A DNA stretch of 64,000 nucleotides from Cerrena zonata. Lineage: Eukaryota > Basidiomycota > Agaricomycetes > Polyporales > Cerrenaceae. The notes beneath the pieces were generated by a model. That model saw only the letters and a program-made list of their open reading frames with translations, did no database searches and was not told where the DNA came from. A program made the position numbers and the translations under genes. Numbering within the stretch: position 1 is the first letter of the stretch; every line of letters begins with the position of its first letter. The DNA lies in assembly GCA_038087015.1 (NCBI GenBank), contig JASBNA010000049.1, forward strand, positions 248,001 to 312,000. The letters are read 5' to 3'. Of the stretch, positions 32,768 to 43,222 are shown piece by piece.

Positions 32768-33841
32768 TTTGAAGTTTTCGTTCAGTTGATATGGTCGTTA
32801 CTACAAATATTTCCTTTGAATTTCGGGTCATTTCACCCCTTTATATATCTTTTCCCTTCCTGGCCCTTTGTTTTTCTTTACTCTTTTTTGCGTGGAACGA
32901 AGACAAAAGAAAAAACTAAACAAATAAAAGCGAAATTGAGCAATGGAAAGGCGGGCCCCTACAACTGCTTCCTGCTACTCCCAATTGACCATCCCAACCA
33001 GGCCAATGACCGAAAACCTCCTTCCATTGACCGAAGGGTGCACCGTTAAACTGAACATTGTCTACAAATTGTCCACGGGACAATGTTGAGAAAATAGAAT
33101 GGAGCAAGACACAAAATGTAAGAGAAGCTGCCAAAGGCGGAAATTAGACTAAACCTGGGCCAGTGCTTGCTACGTGCTGGTCATACATTCCTACCCACTG
33201 GACCCGGTCCAATTCGTGCTTCGCTCTGGGTCTACTCCGTGCGGGCTGATGGCCACTTGAAATTGATGCTCATCCCATGTCAAACCTGGAGTTAAATCCA
33301 GGGTTTGTGGTGTCTCGAGTCAGTCAAAAGTGAAAAACTGTGACGGGCCAATGACGTAATTGTTTAATTGAGGGGGGGGGCAGAAACACACACCCGTACA
33401 TTTCTTCAGTGAAGACCCGTACATTGCTTTAGTAAACATCCGTGCATTCTTTAGCAAACGCCCGTACACGTCAGTTATTATTGGTAAGTACGCGTAAGAT
33501 TATCACTAGTAACCTTTTTTGTATAAGGTATACTTTCTCTACTTAATAATCTAGTAAGTAAGATAAATAGTTTACTTTCGATCTCAACAACGATAAGTAA
33601 AGGATAATGTAAGTACTTAAATATAAAATATATTCTAACAAGATAATAATTAAATTGACTATGAGTTTCGATATGTATATATATGAAAGATATAAAAGGT
33701 TCCAATAAAACAGTATACTAATAATAATAATACTACTACTAATTCTAGTGTAGTATATTAACCGAATAGAAAGAGACTAGGTGTGTTAACACCAGGCACA
33801 CAGTACACAACTTTCAGTTGCAAACGGAACCAGTAGCTAGG
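32768..33841. other. Intergenic, PIL1/LSP1 promoter and enolase 3' region (1.07 kb)
   Basis: No gene is visible. Close to PIL1/LSP1 there is a T/C-rich promoter stretch. Further out lie a GC-richer block (about 32950-33340), a G9 run (33372-33380), the 23-bp-phased array of Rap1-like boxes (33390-33474), then AT-rich sequence with a (TAA)n-like stretch (about 33720-33740) running to the enolase stop. The minus-strand ORFs here have no gene-like composition. Confidence 0.6.
33390..33474. repeat. Four-copy 22-23-bp array of Rap1/telomere-like boxes
   Basis: Boxes ACACCCGTACATT (33390), AGACCCGTACATT (33413), ACATCCGTGCATT (33436) and ACGCCCGTACACG (33458) are spaced 23, 23 and 22 bases. The spacers are also alike (TTCTTCAGTGA, GCTTTAGTAA, CTTTAGCAA), so this is a diverged tandem repeat and not merely clustered sites. 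Period and core resemble the 23-bp telomeric repeats of Candida species. Confidence 0.8.
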
Positions 33842-35167
33842 CTACAACAGGTGGGCAGAATGGAACTTGAGTCCGGCGTAGAGGTACTTGCCTGGGCCGC
33901 CGACTTCCTCTTCGATCCTCAAGATTTGGTTCAACTTGGCCAATCTTTCGGATCTGGCAGGTGCCCCCGTCTTGATTTGGCCAGTTCTTAAACCAACAAC
34001 CAAGTCGGCAATGAAGGTATCTTCAGTTTCGCCGGAACGGTGGGACACCTTGACGGCCCAGCCGTTGGCGTACGCGAGTTTTGCAGAGTCAAGGGACTCG
34101 GTGAGAGTTCCGATCTGATTCACCTTCAATAATAAAGCATTGGCAGCTTTTTGTTCAATGGCCTTCTTGATAAATATTGGATTGGTGACGGTTAGATCAT
34201 CAGCTACAATCTGAACTCGGCTGGCCAAGCTGGGATACGAAACCGCCCAAGAGTGCCAATCGTCCTCGGCAAAGGGATCTTCGAGAGATATAATCGGATA
34301 CTTTTCAATCAACAGTTGATATTTCGCAGCCAACTGTTCCCCAGTTAACCATTTGGACTTATCAGAATTCGGATTCTTGAAATCCAAATCGTATTTACCT
34401 TCTTTGTAGAATTCGGATGCAGCAGGATCAAGCGCAATGTTAACCAATCCTTTATACCCGGCTTTTTCAATGGCTGCAACAATCAAATCAAGGGCTTCTT
34501 CTGCAGTTTCAAGGTCCGGCGCAACTCCTCCCTCGTCACCAACGTTACCGGCAGATTGTCCATACTTTTCTTTGGCCAACGACTTCAAGGTATGATAGAC
34601 TTCGGTTCCTACCCTCAACGCCTCCGAAAACGAGTCAAACCCCGTTGGTGCAATCATAAACTCTTGGAACGCCAAAGACCCCCCGGCATGGGTGCCTCCA
34701 TTCAAAACATTCTGGAAAGGAACCGGTAAAACATACGGTTCCCGTTTAGACTCAGATAATTGGGCAATATACTGGTACAATGGAATCTTGCCGGCTGCGG
34801 CACCAGCCTTAGCGGTGGCCAATGATACCCCTAACAACGCATTGGCACCCAAGTTTCGTTTATTGGGAGTTCCGTCCAACTTTAATAAAAACTGATCAAT
34901 TTTTCTTTGTTCAGTAACTTCAAATCCAGCCTCGATCAAAGCTGGTGCAATAATATCATTTACATTAGATACGGCCTTAGTGACCCCCTTACCTAACCAT
35001 TTGGACTTGTCTCCATCTCGCAACTCAATGGCCTCTGATGCACCAGTGGAGGCACCGGATGGAACAATACTTCTGAATAAACCATTCTCGGTGGTCAACT
35101 CAACCTCAACTGTTGGGTTTCCACGAGAGTCGTAAACGTAACGGGCATGGATTTTGGAAATTGACAT
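33842..35167 (-). CDS. ENO1: Enolase, divergent (probable paralog)
   Basis: Interconverts 2-phosphoglycerate and phosphoenolpyruvate. All core residues are seen: GGTHAGG and FQEF, GDEGG, the Mg ligands in [17 protein letters not shown] and ADDLTVTNP, the catalytic Lys of [25 protein letters not shown], and [14 protein letters not shown]. The length is 441 (437 in S. cerevisiae). Oddities: the substrate loop reads [15 protein letters not shown] where most yeast enolases have GVHEALELRD (the loop His is replaced by Ser, coded TCA), and the C-terminus ([12 protein letters not shown]) departs from the usual form. Codon use is not extreme (GCG, CGG and GGG appear), unlike a top-expressed glycolytic gene. 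I suspect a second enolase copy, not the housekeeping one. Confidence 0.92.
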   Translation of the reverse strand: MSISKIHARYVYDSRGNPTVEVELTTENGLFRSIVPSGASTGASEAIELRDGDKSKWLGKGVTKAVSNVNDIIAPALIEAGFEVTEQRKIDQFLLKLDGTPNKRNLGANALLGVSLATAKAGAAAGKIPLYQYIAQLSESKREPYVLPVPFQNVLNGGTHAGGSLAFQEFMIAPTGFDSFSEALRVGTEVYHTLKSLAKEKYGQSAGNVGDEGGVAPDLETAEEALDLIVAAIEKAGYKGLVNIALDPAASEFYKEGKYDLDFKNPNSDKSKWLTGEQLAAKYQLLIEKYPIISLEDPFAEDDWHSWAVSYPSLASRVQIVADDLTVTNPIFIKKAIEQKAANALLLKVNQIGTLTESLDSAKLAYANGWAVKVSHRSGETEDTFIADLVVGLRTGQIKTGAPARSERLAKLNQILRIEEEVGGPGKYLYAGLKFHSAHLL

Positions 35168-35535
35168 GATTAGACTCTACTACTTCGCATCTACATCGCT
35201 AGCTGAAATAGTGAGAGCTTTTATATCAGGGACAAGGATTAAATTGCTTTATAATATCACAAGCCTTACCCATGCTTGCACTGTATACTAGTATTCTCTT
35301 CTTCAAGTCCATCCTCTTGTTAAGCTGCAAATTCTTTGACGTCAAATTAAAGTTGCATCAACTATATGCTGCATATCGTTTATATTACGAGAATTAAAGG
35401 TTCTTTATTTTCGATTCGTGTGAGGAATCACTGTTTTGGCTGAAACACTTCCATGCATCAATCGAACTTGCTCGGTTAACTAGTTATGTTTTGCTACAAT
35501 ACAAAAAAGAACTGTAAGTATATATTAATAATACA
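35168..35535. other. Intergenic, enolase promoter and HAT1 3' end
   Basis: 368 bases, no gene. A TATATCAG-type element lies about 55 bases before the enolase ATG. No Rap1-like box is seen here, in contrast with the Rap1/Gcr1 control of glycolytic genes in S. cerevisiae. Confidence 0.5.
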
Positions 35536-36747
35536 TTAAACCTTGACCTTCTTCAAAGGAGGACCCGACGAAAGTTTTACTGGCTCTAAAATACGATAGT
35601 AGTCCTGCTCTAACGAATGGTAAGCGGTTTGTAGCTTATCCAATCTGGTAGGTTCGTCTAAAGTAGCCAATGCTTCTTTATTCTTTTCATATAATCTTTT
35701 CTTGATAAATAAACGAATCAGTTTCTTATCAAGACCATGGTTAGGGATTTTGGTTAATTTGTAAAGTAACATCATCTCTAATAGTCTCAGAAATTGTCTC
35801 TTCTCTAATTTTTCATGATTTTTAACTTGTGAATACCATTTAGAATCGCTGGCCAATTCAACATTCAATTCTTTCAAATCAATTACTTCTTCTTCAACCA
35901 ACCTAGTGAAATCAACCCGATCTCTTAAATCATCAAAGCTTTCATTGGGGTCTTCAATAACTATTTCAATTAAACGTTCATCTTTCAACCAATATTTATA
36001 TAATCTCAAATAAAATTCTGCCCCTAATCCATTACCTTGATCAGTCGGTAACACAATAAATTGAGATATTTTTTTACGTAACTGAACTATTCCATGATCA
36101 AATTTTTCAAAACCTGGATACTTCCAATAATTATATGCAGTGGTAAACCCAACAATCTCTGGTAATTCCGTATTGCTAACTCGGTATAACACGTATAAAT
36201 CCCATAATGGATCTTCGCTGTCGATATACGAACCAGCTTCAATGAATAACAAAACTAAAATTTGTAATCGTTTATGTAATTCTAACCCTTTAACGGAATT
36301 TAAATCAATTCTATATATCTCGTATTTCTCCCCATTCTTTTCGAAATCACTCCCTTCGACCTTGTCCCCTGGTATTTTGTAGCCAACTTGTTCCTCTTCG
36401 ATCAAGTCACGCCATTTGGCTTCGTCTTTGTAAATTGTCAGTTCTGGTAAGTATTCCAATAATTTAGTTTTTGGGTCAACTTCAATATCTTCATCCTTCA
36501 ATTTGGCACTAAACTTCACATTCAAAAATGGAAGGAAGGTCACCGAGTCAAAACATAAGAAAATCACTAAATCCTGAAACCCAAATATACTTTCAGAATC
36601 CCCAAAGATTGGATATGTGAAGACTGGTTGAAACGGTTTGGCTGCTCCCTTAGTATCAGTGACAAACATCTGTAACGCCTCGTTGGATGACGCAGTCCAT
36701 CTCTCAGGAGATAGAGATGCAGCTGTTATATTGGCTTGATCGGACAT
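35536..36747 (-). CDS. HAT1: Histone acetyltransferase type B catalytic subunit
   Basis: Hat1 acetylates newly made histone H4 at Lys5 and Lys12 with Hat2. The 403-residue product begins at MSDQANITAASLSPERWTAS (ATG at 36747); codons further upstream in frame are Phe-rich leader sequence and not used. It has the N-terminal Hat1 fold (FTYPIFGDSESIFGFQDL), the GNAT core ending in the acetyl-CoA loop QFIVLPTDQGNGLGAEF (Q-x-x-G-x-G/A type), the following YLRLYKYW helix, and the C-terminal helical domain, with a basic end (PPLKKVKV, NLS-like). Length is near the family norm (374 in S. cerevisiae). An MCB (ACGCGT) sits about 105 bases upstream. Confidence 0.92.
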   Translation of the reverse strand: MSDQANITAASLSPERWTASSNEALQMFVTDTKGAAKPFQPVFTYPIFGDSESIFGFQDLVIFLCFDSVTFLPFLNVKFSAKLKDEDIEVDPKTKLLEYLPELTIYKDEAKWRDLIEEEQVGYKIPGDKVEGSDFEKNGEKYEIYRIDLNSVKGLELHKRLQILVLLFIEAGSYIDSEDPLWDLYVLYRVSNTELPEIVGFTTAYNYWKYPGFEKFDHGIVQLRKKISQFIVLPTDQGNGLGAEFYLRLYKYWLKDERLIEIVIEDPNESFDDLRDRVDFTRLVEEEVIDLKELNVELASDSKWYSQVKNHEKLEKRQFLRLLEMMLLYKLTKIPNHGLDKKLIRLFIKKRLYEKNKEALATLDEPTRLDKLQTAYHSLEQDYYRILEPVKLSSGPPLKKVKV

Positions 36748-36850
36748 CTTGCTTGTATAATGGAAAGACGAGGTTAATAGTTGTTCGTTAACTATTAGAA
36801 AAGAAAAACTGAAAAAAAAAAACATCAAAATAAAGATTCTGATTAATTCA

Positions 36851-36856
36851 ACGCGT
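36851..36856. promoter_or_regulatory. MCB element (ACGCGT) upstream of HAT1
   Basis: An MluI cell-cycle box about 105 bases before the HAT1 ATG, in the 266-base gap to DUR1,2. S-phase expression would fit acetylation of new histones. Single site; role inferred. Confidence 0.45.
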
Positions 36857-37013
36857 TTGCACGACACCAATATCAATATTTACTACTGCTTTAACGGTAT
36901 ATAGAGTATAATTTACATTAACAGATACAATTGAATATGAATAAATATGGATAAATACAAACGAAATACAAACAACAAAATATAAATAATTACAAAGATA
37001 ACAAGAAATAAAA

Positions 37014-40000
37014 CTATTCAATAACAGCAACTAAATCCCCAGCATCAACCATATCACCATTTTTATGGAAGATCTTAACAACTTTACCAGCTTTTGGAGC
37101 AACAACAACCATTTCAGTCTTCATAGCTTCGACAACAATTAAACTATCACCTTCTTTGACTTCATCACCGACGGCAGCCAAAGGTTTCCAAAATCTTCCT
37201 GAATATTCAGAATAAACCATTTCTGCATCTTCGCTGAATTTATCATCTTCACTTAATTTTGGACCACCGCTGGATTCCAAATCTGCATTGGAAACTTGAA
37301 TTAATCGGTTGAATTCTTCTAATTTATCACCACCTTGATTTTCTCTGAACTCTTCAATAGCTTGGCTGTTGGCTTGAATCCATTGTAAATATTTACCATG
37401 ATCAAAAACTGATTCAATAATTTCAACTTTGAAGTGACCAGCATTCATTTCATCAGTGAATTTATCAATTTCTTCTTCAGAAACTGGGTAAAATTCAACT
37501 TGATCAAATGGTGATAATAACCATGGTTGGCCATTATTAGAATGTTCTCCTAACGTCAATTTGTCCCAGATTGGAACAGTACGACCAACTAATTGATAAC
37601 CACCTGGTGATTCCATGGTATAAATACACATGTAGTTACCACCAATACCAACAGTACCATTAGGAGTGAAGGTTCTTGATGGGTTATATTTGGTACCTAA
37701 AAGTCTATGTCTTGGATCTAATGGAACAGCACATGGTGCTCCCAAAAACACATCACCTAAACCTAATACCAAAAACCTAGCAGAATACAACATATCCTTC
37801 ACATCATTTCTGCCAATACCATTGATATTGGCAATGAAATCAACATTGTTAGGTAACCATGGAGCATCAGAACGAATTGTTTCTTGATATCTTTTGACAG
37901 CATCTAAGGTTCTCTTATCTTCAAAAGCCATTGGTAATTTAATGATTCTTGAAGGAACTTCCCACTTATTTACGAAAACAATTTCTTTTTCAAAAGAAAT
38001 CAAAGTCTTCACTAATTCCTCTTGACTAATGTTAGAATCGTATTCGATTAAAACAGATCTAACCCCTTGTGACATTTCAACAATACCAGCTGTTTTATTG
38101 ACATTGACCATTTCAATTAGCTTATGAATACGATAAGACAAATTCAAGTCTAATACATTATTACCATATTCAACTAAAATGTATCTATCACCAGCTTGAC
38201 GGTAAACAATCTTTGGTGCACCATGAGATAAATCATCAATTTCAGCTAATACCGGGTTTTCTGGGTTAGATAAAATGGTTCCAAATTCTGGAATTGAGCC
38301 TTCTAATGATTCAATAGCTTTATCTTGGTTGGATTTTAATTGTTTGGCTTCCTTGTATGAAATTGGTTTGAACTGAATTAAATCACCTGGTTTAACTTGC
38401 CCAATTTTCCACATTTCGGCCTCAGCAACAACAGCTTCACAAACAAAACCACCCAATGAAGGACCATCACAAGTTAAGATAACTGGTTCATCACCAGTGA
38501 AATTAATAGCACCCAAAGAGTAAACATAATCATGAGCATTAGAAGGATGTAAACCGGCCTCTCCCCCATCAGCTCTGGCCCATTTGGGTTTTGGACCAAT
38601 TAATCTAACACCAAATCTATTAGAATTGTAATGAACCTTCCATTTTTCAGTAAAGAAATCCTTAACAGCTTCGTCAGTAAAGAAGTCTGGAGATCCATGA
38701 GGACCGCAAGTGACACCAACAACCCAATTTTTAGTAGAATTAAAATCGTAAGAAGGAATTAAAGTTCTTGGAATCTCAACAGGTTCAGAAACAGGAACTG
38801 GTAAAGTACAACTTGGTAATTCTGGCTGGCCTAGGAATAAAACGTCACCCAATTTTAAAACTCTACCATTGTAACCACCCAAGTTACCTAAAGCAAAAGT
38901 TGATCTTGAACCTAAGTATTCATTGACGTCAATACCACCTCTGATAGCTAAATAGGCTCTACAACCTGAGCTAAGTTTACCAATAGATAACTTTTCACCT
39001 CTCTTAATATGAATTGGGCTCCATTGTTTAACTGGTTTGCCATTGATATCAATTGGAGCTTCACCACCGGTAACTGAAATTATCGCATCATGATGGAATA
39101 ATAATTTAGGACCATTTAAAGTTATTTCAATACCTGGGGCACTCTTATCATTACCAACAATTCTGTTAGCTAATCTGAAGGAATATTCATCCATACAACC
39201 AGAAGGTGGAACACCAATATGCCAATATCCTTTTCTACCTGGGTAATCTTGAACAGTAGTATAAGCACCAGGACTGACAATTTCAAAAGCAGTTGGTCTA
39301 TAATCATAAGAGTCTAAAACTTTGGTAGCAACCTTAGCTTCTTCAAACATACTTGAGTTAGCAATTGATCTTAAGTAATCAATGTTTGTAATGCAACCAG
39401 AAACTAATGTTTCATTTAATGCTTGACGTAATTTCTTCAAAGCTTCAGCTCTATCTTTACCGTGAACAATAATCTTAGCCAAAGTTGGGTCATACTCAGC
39501 ACTAACAACGGTACCTTTAGATATCCAACCATCAATTCTTGCCCATTCTGGAAATTTAACCTCAGCTAATTGACCAGGAGAAGGCATGAAATCCTTGACA
39601 GGATTCTCGGCATAAAGTCTTGCTTCCATTGAAGCACCAGTAACATTGATTTTTTGATTAAAATCAGGAGCTCTATCAGCTGCAATATATAACATCCATT
39701 CAACCAAATCAAGACCAGTAACCATTTCAGTAATTGGATGTTCGACTTGTAATCTAGCATTAACTTCCAAGAAGTAAAATTCATCTCTGCGTTCATCATA
39801 GATAAATTCGACAGTACCAGCACATTTATAATTCATAGAAGATGCCAATGATTCAGCAGCTTTTCTCATGGCAGCACGAGTTGATTCAGGTAAGTTTGGA
39901 GCAGGAGTTTCTTCAATGATTTTTTGATTACGTCTTTGTAAAGAACAATCTCTTTCACCTAAAGCAATTGCCTTACCATAACCATCACCGAACATTTGGA

Positions 40001-42504
40001 TTTCGACATGTCTAGCATTTTCAACAAATCTTTCTAAGAAGACACCAGGATCACCAAAGTATGATTTACCTTGATGTTGAACAGTTTGGAAAACTCTTTC
40101 AATATCATTTTCGGAGTCAACTTTTTGTAAACCAATACCACCACCACCAGCGGTAGATTTGACCATAACTGGATATTCTAATTTAGCAGCAATTTGACGA
40201 GCTGCTTTGGCATCAGGAACCAAATCAGAACCAGGAACCAAAGGAACATTAGCTTTCAAAGCTATTTCACGAGCAGAATGTTTCAACCCCAATTTTCTAA
40301 TAGCATCACCGGAAGGACCGACGAAAACAATACCTTCTTGAGTACAACGATCAGAGAAAGTCTGCGTTCTCAGAGAGGAAACCATAACCAGGAATAATGG
40401 CTTGAGCATTTGTTTCTTTAGCGGCATTTATAACTTTATCAATATTGATGTATGTTTCAGCAGCAGAGACCCCGTTTAAAGGAACAGCAAGATCGGCATC
40501 TAAAACGTGTTGAGCATATTTATCAGGATTTGAATAGATGGCAATTGAAGTGATGCCTAATTTTTTCAAAGTTTTGATAATTCTGACTGCGATTTCACCT
40601 CTATTAGCAACAAGAACTGAATCAAAAGGTTTTAATTTTTTTGAATCTTTTTCACTTAAATGGTTTTGATAATTTTTCCAACCACCGAAAGAAGTAATAT
40701 CGACAGTTCCTTTCAAGTTATAGCCTACTTCTTCACAGATAAAAGATTTGCACCAACTACCATCAGCTAACTCTACTGAACCAATACCTAAAGGTTCAGG
40801 GACAAAGCTTATAAATTTCCCGAAATTTTCACTAGGTACAGAATAAATTTCAATGGTAATTTTAGAACCGTCAGCATCCACGCGTCTTAAACCAGGTTTA
40901 GCAACAGGGCCGGTTTTAGGTAAAGCATATAATTTATAATTTGAAGAAGTAGTAGTTGACTTTAAGAAGGTTGCATTAACTGCTTCTAGTTGCCAATGTA
41001 ATTGGAAACCTTTTAAATGAGCACCAACAACCGCTAAATTAACTGAATTTTTAAGAACTGAATTTGGTAATTGAGTCAGAGGGATTAAATCGTTATTATC
41101 ATCAGCGGTAATTTTTTTATTTTTGAGACAGCCATAAAATTGGGGAACCGATAATTTATCGTGGTAAACTTTCAAATAGCGGCTAGCTAAGTCCAACAAA
41201 GCATAATCGTTATATTTATGAGATAATAAGGTGATACCAAAGGGTAAGCCATCACTGTTACGGAAACCAGCTGGGATGGCTAAAGCAGACATATCAGCCA
41301 AGTTAACAAAGTTAGTATAAGTACCTTGATGGGAATTAATGAGTATTGGTTCATTTGATACCTGATCAATGGTTGGGGTTAAAGGAGCTGTTGGAACAAT
41401 GATGACATCGATGTCTTTTAATAAAACGTTAACTTTTTGTAAGATTCCTTGTCTTTTATATTCGAAATCAAACGCAGTGGCTGCCGAGATTGATTCACCC
41501 CCCTTGATAATTTTTGTAACGGTTGGATCCAAATCTTTAGCAGGAGGATTTGATTTATAGAAATCTTTCATAGCCGCGTAACGTTCGGCAACCCAAGGAC
41601 CTTCGTATAAACATTTAGCTAAATCAAGTAAAGGAGCAATACTTTTTGAAACAAGATTAGCGCCTAATTTATCGAAGTGATCAACAGCGGTTTCGTATAA
41701 TTTTGGATTTTCTGATTCGCCATGCCATAATAAGTCCAGTGGAATCAAGATATTTGGATTTGATTTGAATTTTAATAAAGGATTTGAAGGTGAAGGTCTT
41801 GAGAATTCATCATTAGAGCCATCTGGGTGGGCCATTAAGTTAAAAGCCAATTGAGCATCCTTTAAATTTAAAGCAAAGATTGAAACACAATCTAAAGATT
41901 TACAAGCGGGAACCACTCCTGAACAAGAGAAGATTCCTTTTGTTGGTTTTAAACCAATCAAGTTATTCAAAGCAGCGGGGACTCTACCAGAACCAGCCGT
42001 ATCAGTACCCAAGGATAAAGGAACCACCCCCCTTGCCACAACTGAAGCAGAACCAGCGGAAGAACCTCCAGACACGTATTTAGAATTGAAAGTGTTTGGA
42101 GTGATCCCGTAGGGGGATCTAGTACCAACAAGACCGGTAGCAAATTGATCCAAATTGGTTTTACCTATAATTATAGCCCCGGCGTCTCTTAAAAGACGAA
42201 CGGTGGTAGCGTCTTGCAATGGATCATAAGCATAAGAGGGACAAGCAGCGGTGGTTTTAAACCCTTTAACATCGATATTATCCTTAATAGCAACAGGCAC
42301 CCCATAAAGCGGCAAATCAAGTTTATTTGATTTGGACTGTAAGAAATCCCATTGATGTTTTAACTGATCAATGGAAGCCAAACTAATCCAAGCAGCATCT
42401 TTGGTAGATTGATCTTTGACAAGTTGTACAAGAAGTTTCAATGAATCGTCTGGTGTTGATTGATAATGGAAGTCAATCCATTGCTTCACAGTCCAACCGT
42501 ACAT
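37014..42504 (-). CDS. DUR1,2: Urea amidolyase Dur1,2 (allophanate hydrolase + biotin-dependent urea carboxylase), one indel
   Basis: A bifunctional cytosolic enzyme that carboxylates urea to allophanate and hydrolyses that to ammonia and CO2. The locus spans 1,829 codons with one extra base (1,835 residues in S. cerevisiae). Domains: amidase-family allophanate hydrolase (residues about 1-600: Lys in GVPVAIKDNID, Ser pair in GGSSAGSAS), biotin carboxylase (about 630-1080: ATP-grasp loop KSTAGGGGIGL, FLEVNARLQVEHP), KipI/KipA-type carboxyltransferase domains (about 1090-1600), and a C-terminal biotinyl domain with the biotinylated Lys in VVEAMKTEMVV. The single break is near 40358: an extra T in GACTTTCTCTGA; removing it gives NADFSDRC, the family sequence. 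CTG codons appear strongly avoided. GATA motifs lie upstream. Confidence 0.97.
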
Positions 42505-42602
42505 TTCGAATGATCTAATGAAAGAGACTGGAATAACAAATCAAAAGGAATTCAATTCAGTTTTATAAGATCTTCGATGCTGTTAATACTTTATTCATCG
42601 CT

Positions 42603-42633
42603 GATAAGCCTGCATATACCCATCACCGATAAA
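42603..42633. promoter_or_regulatory. GATA-factor motifs upstream of DUR1,2
   Basis: GATAAG at 42603 and GATAAA near 42628, about 100-125 bases upstream of the DUR1,2 ATG. DUR genes are controlled by nitrogen catabolite repression through Gln3/Gat1-type GATA proteins in yeasts. Match is short; function inferred. Confidence 0.45.
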
Positions 42634-42850
42634 CCACTCCAAAAGAAAAAATCCGTAAATTACAACTGATACCTTTGGCATACCCTCCCCGGGCAGGCCC
42701 GAACTGCTACTCGACTGCCTTTAGCCAGTTGATTCTAAACACTTCATTTGTCCTACGTATGTTTGGTGATGTCAATACTCTTCAGTCGGGCCCTCGCTGG
42801 GCCTGCTACTTCTGCCTTATTGCAAAACCAAATGATCACTGGCCAATGAC

Positions 42851-42912
42851 CATCCAAACCATTCGAACTGGCATCCAAATCATTCGAACTGGCATTGAAA
42901 CCACCCAAACTG
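42851..42912. repeat. 21-bp tandem repeat, about 2.9 copies
   Basis: Copies begin CATCCAAACCATTCGAACTG (42851), CATCCAAATCATTCGAACTG (42872) and a diverged CATTGAAACCACCCAAACTG (42893). Confidence 0.85.
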
Positions 42913-43123
42913 TAATCCGTACAAACCAGCTGCCCAGCTGCCTGTTCAAGTCGATCTAACATCAATCTCCTCGATCTATGGCTCCAAATGCTCTCCAACA
43001 CCATCCCCACATACTCGGATCTGATTGGCCAAAGATACCTGGTCGCTTTGTTGCAATCGATGCCACCGGAGCGAGCCATCGGGCCTTTGCGCGTTGACGG
43101 AATTTGGCGAAAGCCTATCGTGT

Positions 43124-43145
43124 CACGTGACCGGGACGTCACGTG
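43124..43145. promoter_or_regulatory. Pair of CACGTG E-boxes
   Basis: GTCACGTGACC and GTCACGTGATG, 16 bases apart. CACGTG binds bHLH factors such as Cbf1, Tye7 or Pho4. The target gene is unclear: the pair is about 80 bases past the VPS36 stop and 620 bases upstream of DUR1,2. Confidence 0.5.
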
Positions 43146-43222
43146 ATGTAGGTTGATAATGCAAAAAGTGTATTTGTATTCTATTTACTAAGTTATTTAA
43201 TTGCAAAAAAAAACGCCTGGGG

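Larger units (their letters stand above)
42505..43222. other. Intergenic, DUR1,2 promoter and VPS36 3' region
   Basis: 718 bases. GATAAG (42603-42608) and GATAA (about 42629) near DUR1,2 are the type bound by nitrogen-regulated GATA factors. A GC-richer block (about 42680-43150) holds a 21-bp tandem repeat (42851-42912) and two CACGTG E-boxes (43124, 43140). Open frames on both strands here (94 and 129 codons) show no recognisable domain and I do not call them. Confidence 0.5.

Noticed and set aside
42753..43142. 129-codon minus-strand frame between DUR1,2 and VPS36.
   Set aside because: No domain or signal, covers promoter repeats, and overlaps an equally long plus-strand frame; composition effect of a GC-richer block.
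43124..43220. Point centromere (CDEI-like GTCACGTG followed by AT-rich DNA).
   Set aside because: The AT stretch is short, no CDEIII-like element is seen, and CUG-clade yeasts are not known to have point centromeres.
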